Positions 13,901 through 27,800 of a stretch of 64,000 nucleotides of DNA are shown piece after piece. Source of the stretch: Lingula anatina (taxonomy: Eukaryota; Brachiopoda; Lingulata; Lingulida; Lingulidae); the NCBI RefSeq assembly GCF_001039355.2, contig NW_019775502.1:718575-782574 (forward strand), given 5' to 3'. A program made the position numbers and the translations under genes. The notes beneath the pieces are model-generated. The model did not search any database, was not told the origin of the DNA, and worked only from the letters and a program-made list of their open reading frames with translations. Positions within the stretch are counted from its first letter, which is position 1, and the number at the start of each line of letters is the position of its first letter.

Positions 13901-16900
13901 TGCAGTATGACTGACCTCTTTGTTATCCTGAATGTTGCTCATTGTACCAAGAGATTACTCCAGTGATTATAAAAATTATTTTTATTACCGATGGAACTCT
14001 GACGAAGATTAATAAATTTATAATTGAATAGATGAAAACATTTCAAGTCCAGAGCTTCTTATATAACACAACAGTTGTGCTAGAGATCAGCAACTCAAAT
14101 TTTATTCCCAATAATTATTTTTTCAAGTGTCAATAATCTTGATGGTCAGATATATATTGTAGGTATTTTAATTTTCTTCTTGAGATATATTTGTATATAT
14201 ACAGAATTAAAGGGATTTTCTAAGGAAGATGGGTCATTTTGAGCTTCTACTATATGTCTTTGTGCATGCTTGTGTAAGTTAATCTATTCAAATTTCCAAT
14301 TTTGCATTACTGATTTTATTTCAAGATCGATAATTTTTTTGTCATATTGTTTGTCAGATCAAATCTATTTGTAAATGACTTATTTAATATCAAGGTGACT
14401 TATCGAGTAAGAAAAGTCTATCTCGAACTGTCTTGTGGAAATCGATTTTGTCTCCAGTTCTTTTGAGTTAAGCTCAGTAATTTTAATGTTTCTTTGCATT
14501 TATATTTATTTTGTGCTCAGTTATTTGGCTTAATAGATTGAATTGCTGGTGGATTTGTTTTCATGTAGGCTTTTTTTTTTTTTTTACTCTGTTGCTGAAA
14601 AGAGGGCATATTGATTTGGAATGGCCTAACAAATAACATGAAATCCTATATTATGTACATTGCATGTTGAATAATTTTGTGCAGGATAAAAGCCAGTTCC
14701 ATTTTGTATACTAATAAGCTTTTCACTAGAAAAGGAACTTGTGATCATTTTTGACCCCAACAAATGGTTTTCTATGTGATATCACTGCAAGCCACTGTGT
14801 TAGGAAATAGTAATAAATTAAATTCTAAATTTTCTATAAGGGAAAGAGCCCCTAACAGTCGTGCTAACAGCAACCCTTGCACATCCCTCTGTGCTATCTC
14901 TCTGCTAATACTGATCTCTAAGTGAAAATTAGTGTTCTCATAACAGTGTGTGTGTGCACAGTATATACCATCCCTCGGCAGCACTGAGTGCTATTATAGT
15001 TACAGTTCTATGGCTTAGTATTGACTGGCAGAACTTAATTAACATTGGATCGTGTAGTGTTGTTTTTCATCTGGAGAATTGAGATGTCATGCATGTATAT
15101 ATGGAAAGAGAGCATCTTGGGCCACCAAGGGATGCTTCAGTCATTCTTCTGAGAAAACTTGTTTTGTATCACCTGATAATGTGTTAGGGTACTTTTTGGC
15201 AAAACATAATTGTTTTTGAAGTACTGACCTCAAATAATACTGCCTCAATAAGTTGTTATAATTAATTTCGTTTTTTTTTTTTCTTCATTGATAGAATGTT
15301 ATAAGATGCAGTGTAGAAGGTGATCAAAATGATCAAAAGGGAGACAAGTAAACTGAGTGGTTTACCACAAAAAAAAAAAAAAGAAAAAAAAAAACATTTT
15401 TGTTAACATGTGATATGTATAAACAAAAACCTGTGAACTCCATATATATATATATACGTATTGTTGTATGGCATTAGTATATTTCTGTACTCATTTCGGT
15501 CTGATAAATGCTGGGTCACACTTATTATACATTACTTTTATAATAGTAAGTGACTTGTATTTTAATTTTTTTTTCATATTGCATGACTGTTAATACTCAC
15601 AATCTGACGTTTGAAAGGGAGAGTTTATGATGGGCAAATTTAGGCAATTTTGTATCTCTATCCTTTGTGAAGAGTTTACATACAGTAATGAGCAAGAATT
15701 TCCCAAGCATTTTCTCATCCTTGCAGCTCTGTATTATAGATGTATGTCAACAAAGCATAGGTCATTGGCTCAAGTATTTTCCCAGCAAAACCATCCTGCC
15801 ATCATTTGGATGGCCCGTGGCATCACCAGACAGCCAATATTTTCAAAGATGGCTGGATGGCTTATTATTATTATTATTTTATTTTATTTTATTATAATTT
15901 TATTTATTTATTTATTTATTTATTTATTATTATTTTTTTTTATTATTTTTTTTAATGATGGCTTGGACTTCCTGTAATTTTGTAGGAAATTACAGGTGAT
16001 AAATTTGGATGGCCTGTACCTCCAATCCTGGGAAAACCCGCAGTCATTGTAGATCAAAATGAAAGGCTGTTCATTCATTTTGATGTATAAGCCATTGGTA
16101 TGAACATTTACAATTACATTAGGGTTGGTTGTACACCCAGTCACATCCAGTAGATTACTATTGTGTTAGTTGTGCCAGACATAAAACACATCTTGTGTTC
16201 GGTATTGTGTTGCATCGGATCAGTAGCTATATGTACAATAATGTAATATGTGACCGCGGCTTTCTGGCCAATTATTCATATGTGCTCACTTAACCTTATG
16301 GCTAAGGGTCACTAGGGAGTACAGAGGAGGATGTGAAAATGCTCAAGATAAGGATAAGACAGCAGTGTTCTTTATGTTGTCTAATGTGCACTGAAGGTTA
16401 TTGAGGATTAATTTTCTAAAGTTGATTCATAAAGAAACCTTGAATATCAAGAATTTTGTCCGAAACATTTGTTAAGTGATAAATGGAATCTTTACCCCTT
16501 GTTTGCTATGTGTCTATGAATATCTCTTTGTTTCAAAGTTTTTATATTATTTTATTTATTAAGATAGCATATATAGTTGAGAATTAATAAATGAGTCTAT
16601 ACAGTTCTTACGTCACTGTTTACGTCAAATTTATGCTCTCTCTTTTGCCCTCTGTGAACAAATTTCTGTCTCGATCCAGCTTCACTTATCAAGTGCTTAC
16701 GGACTACTGCTTTAAATATAGCCACAAGTGGATTGATTGTGTAAAAAAACATTAGTACAACTCACAAATTTGATTGTAGTCCCTGTTGTGCAGCATGTTA
16801 TCCCCAAAGTGTATGATAGAAAAATAAAAAGTGGGTGGGGTTACAAATTGATTACAAATGGGGAATTGTAAAGAAGCATCCACTTCGCCTTTAGATAAAT

Positions 16901-19900
16901 AAGGTTTGACTTAAACAGATTTTTAAAAAAACGTTAACTGCAACATCACCTATATTAAGTTCTTGGGGTTATAGGATAAAGATAAAGCATTATATAGCAC
17001 TTGAGGCAATTTATATTTTTCCTTGGTGGCTAAAAAAAGTGCCATCATTGATTTCCTTCCACTTATACGACAGATAATCTGTTTTATTTCATTAGCCTTG
17101 CTACTTCTGGTGTTTTTAGACTGTTCTGAGGGTGGAAGAAGATAATGCCACTTTCCCTGTCTCAATCATTGATTGATGTCCACTAATAAGTGATCTGATC
17201 TTCTAAACTGGCATGTTGTACTTGTCTTGTCCATGCTGCACAGTTCATTGTTGAAAGGGGCATATTTTAAACCAATAGTTTCTAGTCGTGCAATATTTTT
17301 GGGCTCACAGCAAGTATTGTGTTATAGTTAAATATGGGCGGCGGTTTATACAAAAATGCAAAACACGATTAGTCGTCATCGTTATCAGATCAGTCGAAAT
17401 GAAAACACGATTAGTCGTCGTCGTTATCAGATTCGTCGAATTCAAAACACAATTAAATACGGCAAAATACGACGAGTTGTCGTCAAAAGGCAACTAGTAG
17501 AAACCAAAACTCGATTTGACGCTAGATGGCGCTCATGTCAATGGTCTTGGCCACCCTTGTGCCGACTTCACAGTCAATACCGCGAAAATCTGACAAGTGC
17601 TTAATTTGTGATTGACAGATGTTGTACTATAGTAGGCTAGTATGTGATAGATACAATACGAGTCGCAGAGCTGTAGGTGAAATATATTACGAGTGTATTG
17701 TCGAGCCGCAGGCAAGTTTTGAACTGCTACTACACTGCCCTTGCGATATTTTACTCATACATGTTAGGGGCCCTTGTGGTCACTTANNNNNNNNNNNNNN
17801 NNNNNNNNNNNNNNNNNNNNNNNNNNNNNNNNNNNNNNNNNNNNNNNNNNNNNNNNNNNNNNNNNNNNNNNNNNNNNNNNNNNNNNNNNNNNNNNNNNNN
17901 NNNNNNNNNNNNNNNNNNNNNNNNNNNNNNNNNNNNNNNNNNNNNNNNNNNNNNNNNNNNNNNNNNNNNNNNNNNNNNNNNNNNNNNNNNNNNNNNNNNN
18001 NNNNNNNNNNNNNNNNNNNNNNNNNNNNNNNNNNNNNNNNNNNNNNNNNNNNNNNNNNNNNNNNNNNNNNNNNNNNNNNNNNNNNNNNNNNNNNNNNNNN
18101 NNNNNNNNNNNNNNNNNNNNNNNNNNNNNNNNNNNNNNNNNNNNNNNNNNNNNNNNNNNNNAAGATCTAAAAATTCGTCACAATATTAAAAAAATCCAGG
18201 ATTATCTGAATCGGGGGGATGGGGGGGGGGCGGGACGATGTGAAGCCGATCGTCGCCCACTGGTGTGGAGTTTGGGGCCTGCTCAAGGGCCCCGAAAATG
18301 TTTGGTGTTTTAAAGAGCAAACAGTGCCTTTGGTACGGTTAAGAACTATGATTTATTTAGCTAGTCAAAATTCTAATTTCAAGAGGGGAATATTGGCGTG
18401 ATATATTTTTCAGAAACCGAGGGGGGGGGGTCAGACCCCCACTCTAAATCCGCCACTGATGGGGGAGAAAGAGTAGTTTTTTCTTGGGGGGGGCTTCTCA
18501 GTATCTAATCTGCTGCTGGTGGTGGGAGTGGTGTTGGTGCTGCTGCTGCAAGAAGCGGCTAGGGCTGACTTAGGTCGAGGGACATGCGCGCCATCTAGCG
18601 TTGGTTTCTACTAGTTGCGTTTTGATGACTACTCGTCGTATTTTGCCGTATTTAATCGTGTTTTGAATTCGACGAATCTGATAACGATGACGACTAATCA
18701 TGTTTTGAATTCGACGAATCTGATAACGACGACGACAAACCGCGTTTTCATTTCGACTGATCTGATAACGACGACGACTAATCGTGTTTTCATTTCGACT
18801 GATCTGATAGCGATGACGACTAATCGTGTTTTGCATTTTTGTATAAACCGCCGCCCATAGTTAAAGTTCCAATAAATTTCATAAAGTCTCCTTAGTTTTG
18901 ATAAATACATGTATATATATATATATATACTAGTACGTTTTTTGTTTTCATATTAAGAACTATTTTTCCCATGAAACTCTTTCTTCATGATGGATGAATG
19001 GTACGTTTAAAACTATTATAACTTTTTCAACTCTACAATTTCCTAGGGATGGATTTTTCATTTTGGTATGTCTAGTTTAAAGCTGATAATGACAGATTCT
19101 GTATGTATAACTAATAGTTTTCTGCATCTCTGACATAAAAAGGACTTTTTATTGTGCACTAAACTTAATCATTTATTTTGAAACAAAATGAAAGCCAGGT
19201 ATATATATATTTCCATGTAATTTTGGCAGTTTCTGTGTGCGGTCATGCATCAGTTGGTTAGGTAATGAAGAAAACACATGAAATCAATCATTATTCAGGT
19301 GAGCCCTTTGTGATAGCATAGGTGGAGTCTGTACAGACTGCTATGAATATATAACCAATTTCTGAATAGAGTTTTTGTGTTGCAAACTTGAGCAAAGGAT
19401 CATAACCATGTCAAACATCAGCTACATGATTGTATGATATCGTTGATCACTTCATCACCAAATTGTCTCTTTGATATGTTGAACTCCTCACAGCTGAAGT
19501 CGGGGAGATATTGGATCAAATTAGTTTAACACAAAGAGTTCATTTAAGCACCTGGATATTTTGTATGCCTAGACAACAGAGGATCTATAGCATTTTGTAT
19601 GCTTATAGTCTGCAACGTAGCGTGCCAATAATCATGCAAAAAACATGTCAACTTCCACAATGACTGGAGGAATCGATAGCACAATGGGAGAAATGGAGAG
19701 TGTACATTGGCTGGATAAGATCAGTTTACCTATTATACATGGGTAGCTCCTAAAGTGTATGATTTTCATTCAGAGGGCTATGTATCCAATTGATTTACAG
19801 TGGCTTTACTAAATATTCAAGCCATTCTGTCTGTTAAGAATGATGGATGTGGTGGGATCACCAAGTTAAGTGTTGGAGAAGAAGAGTGGTTATGGATCCT

Positions 19901-21746
19901 AGAACTACTAGTTAGTCAGCTGGTTGGTTAGATTAAATGACATTCACTCTAACAGTTGTATCACATGTGGGCATGGACTACATGTGCACTTTCACTTACG
20001 TTCAGGTAGTGACTTCAACAGGATTTTAAATTGTGCTACGACCTGGGTTAACATCTCACTTCTATTGTTAAATACCTGAAGCAGGTTGACCTGAATAACT
20101 AAACGTACAAGTGTTGAAAATGCCAAGGTGTTGTATTTAATAACATGTGGAGCTATCGCACCTCGTCCACTGGGTCTATGTGTGTGAATCCACCAGAAAA
20201 TGAAATCTTACCATTTCTACCATCAGAATGGAAAGAAGGTTGGAAAAAGGATGAAGGTACATGTAACATAATTACTATGGTTATTACATTGGTGCCTGTA
20301 TATGAATATATTGACACTGTTGGTTGGTTGTGGTAGGTTTTTATAGATATTGACGTAATAAGTGCAAAATTCTATGCCTGATTGAACTGTATTTGTATGT
20401 GTTAAGTAGAATATTGATTGGGTTGATATGTACATGTTGACATTGGCTTTACATATAAGAAAGTATTTTTATACTAAGATATTTGCATCTGTCAGAATTT
20501 TTAAGAATTTTCTTCAAGGATTTTAAATTAGTTATAACATATTCAAGAAATGTTGTAGCTTTCACTTTAGAGGGAAAAAAATTATTAAAATTTTGAAGAC
20601 CTGAAATGTTTAATACTTGCTCACTTCTCACAGTATGTTATAGGGCCTGTAGACAGTAATTTCAAAGGGGAGTTCCTTTTTCTGAAAAATCGGTCCCTTT
20701 TTCTCTCTTACATGACTAGACCAACTTGAGGAATGGCATACAGAAACTAGATTAAATTTTGACTCAAAATGGACCTTTCCTAGTAAAAAAAGTGGTTCTT
20801 TTAAACTTTTTGAACACCCCCTCCTACAAACTGTATATAATTTTATACATATACTCTCAGTATATGGGCTTGGTTATCATAGTTCTGCTGGCGTATTTCC
20901 TAATTCCCATTTCATACAATCATACAGTAGTTAATGCATCCACAAAAGAGTGAAGGAAATCCCTGGATACAAACAAAAAGTGTGAAGTCTACCACCAGTC
21001 CTGGATAAATGCTTGAGAGACTATTAATCATTGCATATGATGCTGCACCATACTGCAACTTTAAAACAAAGTAGATTACTTATATATCATTATATTGCCT
21101 CATGCTGGTATGCTTAACATAGGTATGGTCTCTGTGGCTTAAAATCCAGCTTTAACCAGTTGTATCTTATACACTGTGCGAGTCTGGGACTCGGTTGAAG
21201 AAACCATCGCAAGTTGTGTTGTGTTATACAAGGCAATAAGAAACAAAAGTTATCATATTGTTTAGAAAAAATGCACAGTGTATTAGTATAGGGTAGTACC
21301 TACATGTATACTCGGTATGTATGTTCGGTTGACTTGAGTTCTACCAAGAAGTGATGACTAAACATTTGAGCATTGGATTACCTGAAATTGTACAGGTGCA
21401 TGTTCATTTTCAGTCTTTTCTGCCATAAAGCTTTCAACCTCTCTCATACCACCAGAATTTAGGATTATCTGTTAGACAGTTAAAGTGCTTCCAGACTCGG
21501 GCTGTACTGTATATCTGTGCAGAAGTACTATCTCATCTGTCTGTATTTTCAGAGGTTTATGTCACTGTCTTTCGTTCCAGGTTTACTTGGCAGTTATAGA
21601 TAGACCCCACACACACACAAGAACATCTTGAGTATAGATATAGTATCTGTCTTTGATTGTCAGATATTTATGTCAGTGTTTAAATTTAATAATAATGTAC
21701 CTGTCAGTGAGATACCCCCATCCTGATATTTGGACAACACAGAACA

Positions 21747-21822
<76 letters not shown>

Positions 21823-24800
21823 TAGTAAGTATAGATGGCAGCTATATCTGTATTACAAAATGCTTATGGCGGTCCTTCATTTCAGCTGGGCTAAGCATCA
21901 AGCACACACACACACACCCCTACCCACCACAGGGGCGGATTTAGGCCGTCTTCTGGGTCTTCCGGAAGACGGTCAGATTTTCAAGTTTACATTGACGGGT
22001 ATCTATTTTTTTCTGTCGGAAGACGGTCAAAAATGGAGGTTGGATCAACAAAGATAATTTGGAAGACTGTCAGAAAATATCTCTGGATCCGCCCCTGCAC
22101 CACCACTACCTCTTCCCTGCCTCAGGGAGTTTATAACATATTTCATTATTTCTCAGATGTTTATGTCTGTGTTTTAATTTAATTCTAGATGTCCCTGGCA
22201 ACGAGGCAGTCCCCCCAGATTCTGGCAGTACATCAGATGACTTGGATCATGTCCTGAGGAGAGTGGTAAATTTAAACCCAATTGATAACCAGCAACCTGT
22301 GTCTTATGCCAGCAACAAAATATGGTGAGTCCTATACATGCCAAATACTAGTATGAAGGGTACTTGAGTTTGACATGTGGTCATTTTCAGTATCTTTTCA
22401 GCATATCGTAAATCAACTAATGTCGGAAATGGATTTTTTTAGAAAATTTGGTTTACTTTACTGGTAGGCCACTTTTTGAGAAGGAATACTGGTATTATGT
22501 TTACCAGATGAAATACAATAAGCTGAATTATTGCACATCCATTAGCTTGATAATAAAGATTTTACTTATTATTATTATTCCACATGACTTTACTTATTTA
22601 TTCATCTTTTACAGCACTGCAAAGTACAACATTTTGTCTTTCATTCCAAAGTTTCTATTTGAGCAGTCCAGGAAATATGCCAATATTTTCTTTTTGATGA
22701 TAGCTTTATTGCAAGTAAGTAAAAAAATTTCACGCAGACAAAAAGATGTCAAAAAAAAAAAAAAACTAAATCATATTTCAAATGTTTTTCAATAAAAATT
22801 TGAAAAGTTTTGCCTAAATATTTTTTTTTAGAAGTAAAATACACTTAAAATTGAAAAAAAAAAAAGAAATACATTAACATATCAACTGCTGTACTGATTT
22901 TATTAAAAATACTTCTTCCCTAACAGGTCTTCAGTGATAAGAAGAACAGACTTTTTCATTTTGTTCTTTTTCTTGTGTGTTTCAGCAAATTCCCAATGTG
23001 TCCCCCACAGGTCGCTACACTACAGCACTTCCACTGCTTTTCATTTTATCTGTGTCTGCAGTCAAAGAGATCTTTGAAGATTTTGTAAGTAACAGCTTTT
23101 ACAGACTTTCTGTGTAGTATAATATACATAACGCAGTGGTCACTGTTACAGTAGCAAATATTTAGTTCTAGCAAAAGAAAATGTTGCCGTTTTGTCAAAT
23201 TCATTTAAAGTAAACTAAAAAGAATAATCAAATATTATAGTTTACTCAAGCCAAATTCATATTCTGTTGAACACCTTTGCCACCATATTACTGGAAGAGA
23301 AAAAACATAGTGTGAAATGCTTTAGATTCCTAGAACACAGATAAGTAAATTATATTCCCTGATGGGTAGATAAATATAGTTATGCCATAAAACCATTGCA
23401 CAACATACTATAGGAACATTGAATTTCATTATAAATTATTGTGAATATGTTTTTTTTTTTTCTTTTAAATATTTTTGATATGAAAAAAGTATATATTTAT
23501 ACTTTTTTGTGTTCTTTTAGAAGAGGCATAAAGCTGATGGGCAAGTGAACAACAGAAAAGTATGGGGTGAGTGCTTCTTTATAGACATCTGAGAATTTAT
23601 GATAATATCAACCTGCAGACATAATGTTTTTTTCCTCTGTTCTATACCAAAAGTCAGAAATTAGAATTAAAAGATAAAAGCTTCCATGCGATGAAATAAC
23701 AAATCTTTTTAAAGATTCAAGTTATGGCAGATTGTCTTTGTATCATGGGTTTGCGATGTAGTACATACCAAATACATATTTATTAATGCCATTCATATTG
23801 AATGTCTGAGGGAGCTAAATGGTTAATTAAAACATGTTGCTGATTTCTCTTGGGAGTTGGGTTTGATTTGCAAGACTACATTCTGGCCAGAATGAAGGTA
23901 TTGATCCATCTTTGGTTCTAGAGTACTAACTGAGACTGTTCTCTTCACTGACAGGTGCTTGCTTGGGAACTGGAGTTATATGTAGATAAAGAGAGTAATC
24001 TCTGTTTGGATTTCAAACACAGGACATACCAGTATTGATCAGTCTGGCTTGAATGAGATGATAATACATGTTGTATTGACAACAGTGACGGTTGACTAAA
24101 TTCACAGTTGCCATGCTTTCAAGTCCTTTCTTACTTGTCAGTGCATCAAAAATCTCTGCAAATGATGTCTTTATGAATCTTTTCCAAAATTGTAAGCCTT
24201 GTGTGAGCCTGATTTCTGGGCCTTTTATATATGGTGGTTAATATGGGAATTAATAAAATCTACAATGCATTTTTAGTGTTAAGACGCCATGACTGGCAGT
24301 TGATCAAATGGACCGATGTTGTGGTGGGGGACTTTGTCAAGGTGGTCAGTGGGGAGTTCTTCCCAACAGATCTAGTCTTATTATCTTCAAGGTAAGTCTA
24401 CATACAAGGCTATTTTCACTAAGACTCTGTACACAACTAAGTTGATCTGTGGACTAAGTGAGCTGCCAATGGCATAACCCACTTGATAGCTTGTTGCATA
24501 AACCCCTAATGGATTCCCAACAAGGATTACGCTACAAGCTTTCATATTTGATATGTGGCTCAGTTAGTCCGCTGATCAACTTGGTTGTGAACAGTGCCTT
24601 ACATTGAGCAGTTTACTTTAGCAATGTACACTAATATGTAATTACACAATAGGAGGTTGTACTCTCTTTCATGAGTTTGTAGCATTTTCATGAGTTCGTA
24701 GTAAACTAAATTCAAATGTAGCCAGACTGCTGCTCAAACAGCTTTTTCAGAAGTAGGTCAGCCTTTCGTGACACAAGATTTAATATATACATCTTTTATT

Positions 24801-27800
24801 TATAGTAATTGCAATGTTTTCCAGTGAGCCTCAAGGTATGTGTTATGTGGAGACGTCCAACCTGGATGGAGAAACAAATTTAAAGATAAGACAGGTAGAA
24901 ATACCTTTACTAAAACATAGTTGTAGGTGCATGTAGATAAATATAATTAGAATTATAATAATCACCAATTAGCAAGGTTACCATTGCCAACAATATGACT
25001 TTCAGAATAGCTCACCAATCATTGAGGATACTATTTCTTAGATTAAGAAATAGCTCACTAAATCCAAGCAAAATTGATGAAATAAATTTCCAAGAACAAC
25101 ACTTTTTAGTAATATTTGAAAAAAAAAGGTAATTATAAATATAAACACATACCCTCACACCACCCATTTCAAAGACAGCACGTTGCTGCAGAGTGCTAAT
25201 CGCTGAATTATTCATCCTATCATTTATTGGGGTATTCCTGGCTTTTTGATATGCTGAAGACAAGACCAAAAATTGATTTTTTCACGGGGAACTTTTTTCC
25301 TAAAGCTGTAGCAGACATGGAGATGATTCCACTGGGTAATTCCTGTAGCTTGTCATCAAGCTGAGAGATGTGATCAGAGAAATTAATAGAAAGCTGCATG
25401 TACACCTGACTACTTTAGGGACCATTCACAATGAATTAAGTCAACCAAGCTAATGTGCACTAACTCCACTGGAAATCTCGCTGAGTGCAATTAGATTAAC
25501 AGACTAACACGTCTCCCCTGATGTTGAGTAGAATATAGAAAAGCTGGCCCCCGTTTCACAAAGAATCTTAAATCCGTAGTCGACTAGCTCGAGCTGGGTG
25601 GCCTAGCTAGGTCGACTTAGCTGAAGTCGACTAGGAGTGTTTCACAAAGAATCTAACGTCTTAGCTTGGCGTGCTTACCGTAGTCGATGCGCACGAGAAA
25701 CTCTTCAAGAAAAGGAGGTGTAAAATATCAAAAGTTTCACAAGACAAGATGTTTCATGGCCTCTTTTGGCCGAGAACGAACGTTTATCAACAATAAAAAT
25801 CAGCCAAAACAGAAACAAAGTTTGTTTTTGAACTTTACTGATTAGTTTAACTTCGATACAACTTCAAAGTAACAATTAAACATTAGCTTGTCGTGGAACA
25901 CTACTGAGGGACATCTAGCGGTCAAAAACATTAACAAACACGCGATCAGCTGGATAAAGTGGAATTTTATTTTTTATTTTAATATTCCATAAATGTCAGT
26001 GCTATTCAAGGATATTATAACACAATATCTTGAAGGAGGTATGTTCTTTCTTTCTTTGTTGTTTATGCTCTCATTTACCGAGTTTTAGTTGAGCTTGCCG
26101 ACTTAAGTCTCCTCCTGAGGAGGCTTGACATCGTCGACTTACAGCTAAGAAAAAAACGACGTAAGTGACCTTTTAGATTCTTTGTGAAATGGGACTTAGT
26201 GACGTAACGCCTTAATTACGTTGGTAACCAAGCCCTAAGTCAGGGAAACCGACTTAAGTTTTTTTGTGAAACGGGGGCCTGGTGATTATACAAGTAGCTA
26301 GGAAACAAGAGGAGGCATGTTAGTCGCACTAGTTAGGTCAACAAAATTTATTGTGAACAGCCCCTTAGACAGGAAATTGGTTCAATTTACCAGAATTACC
26401 AATTAGTTGATAAACAGTGATGCTTAAAGTATGATCGACTGATGAAACAGGTTGAGCCTATTTTAATCTGAAGTGTGCAGGCATGAATGCAGTAATAAAG
26501 ACTGTATCCCATGACATTTAAAATAACCTCTAATAATTTTTCACAAAACCTAACATCTTTCTAGATTTTCTTATCCACAATATAAAGAGAAAATCTTTAA
26601 TGCGAGAAGGCTTTTCCCTGAAAGAATGACCAAATTGTTTGCTTGGACTTCAGGCTCTGCCACAGACAGCCAAGTTGCTGACCAGTGCTGATATTCTGTC
26701 CCTCTCTGGAACTGTGGAGTGTGAGACCCCTAACAGGCACCTGTACGAGTTTGTGGGGAACATCAGACCTTCTGGAAGGTTGTAAGTATTAATTATTATG
26801 GGATGCATTTTTTTTTTCTTTTGTCACTCAGATATTGATAGAATTTTGTACTCTGCATTTGTAAAAAAATTGAAAAAGGCAGTTTTTTTTTCTTTTTTGT
26901 TATGAATTTTTTTCATTTACTGCTATCTTTTTTTGGTAGTTCGATAATTATTCATATTTCAGGGCCTATCCCCTGGGTCCAGACCAGCTGTTACTACGAG
27001 GTGCTGTGTTGAGAAATACCAAATGGATATATGGTGAGAGCTCGTCTGTGCTTTATATATCTGTTGTCATGTTTGGACCATATTACACCAGAAATAAACT
27101 GACAGTGTGTTATATCACTTTTGTAGGTGACCAAATTAAATTAATTAAAGACCTGCCCATCGGGCCTCATATTGGTTTAACACAAATGCTAGAAACATAA
27201 AACTGTATCTTGAAAGTATTGCTGAAAAAGACTATAACGATTAACTCAAGTTTTCATTTCATTATCTCGTGGAGTTTAAACTGTTCTGATACTTTTTAGT
27301 CTCGTTATGATTCCAGGTCTGGCAGTGTACACAGGTCATGAGACCAAGTTAATGCTCAACTCTACTCAAGGTGCTCCTCTGAAACGCTCTCATGTAGAAA
27401 AAGTCACCAACTATCAAGTGAGTTTGAAAAGTAGTGGGTGAATTATGTTTTCCATACTTGTCCATAAAAAGTGCATTCTTTCTAGAATTCATGCAGTCTG
27501 TACAAAATTGACTTAAAAATCTCCAAACAAAAGTAGATTGTCATAATTTTACCTGTATTATTTATAAAATGTAAACATCTCTTTGTGCTGTTCCAGATTG
27601 TAGTCCTTTTCCTCATCTTGCTGTTCATGTCAGGATTCAGTGCAGCAGCCAATGAAATATGGACCAGTGGCAGGGACAAGAAAGATTGGTATCTAGCCTT
27701 CAAAGGTACAACTAGTTTTGAACTGTATAGTGTGTGTGTGTGTGTGCATTGCATATATATATATATGTATATGTGTGTGTGTGCATCGCACATGTGTGTA

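Larger units (their letters stand above)
17334..18858. mobile_element. fold-back (inverted-repeat) element with 42-bp arm repeats
   Basis: The two ends are long inverted repeats beginning ATGGGCGGCGGTTTATAC. Each is bordered by AGTTAAA (17326-17332 and 18859-18865), a likely 7-bp target duplication. Inside the arms are tandem ~42-bp units around TTAGTCGTCRTCGTTATCAG: two units in the left arm (17362-17452) and four in the right (18665-18833). The period is divisible by three, so the arms read as a 14-residue repeat ([14 protein letters not shown]) in one frame. Inner arm ends share GCTAGATGGCGC. The middle contains the 375-bp N gap and another repeat fragment, so the element is not fully seen. 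Confidence 0.8.
22189..27033 (+). other. ATP8A: ATP8A exon block: N-terminus, M1-M2, actuator domain
   Basis: Exons 22189-22324, 22615-22714, 22986-23084, 23521-23566, 24277-24391, 24825-24894, 26654-26781, 26963-27033. They encode the acidic N-terminal region, [19 protein letters not shown]1 with [15 protein letters not shown]2 ([17 protein letters not shown]), and the actuator domain with [36 protein letters not shown], and [16 protein letters not shown]. The DGET motif is needed for dephosphorylation of the enzyme and is intact. Two inverted-repeat elements sit in the introns at 24.4 and 25.4-26.4 kb. Confidence 0.95.

Noticed and set aside
17619-18313. long open frames through N
   Set aside because: They exist only because the N run has no stop codons.
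21653-22057. 134-residue open frame with Ile-Tyr run
   Set aside because: Translation of the TA microsatellite fused to MITE copy 3.
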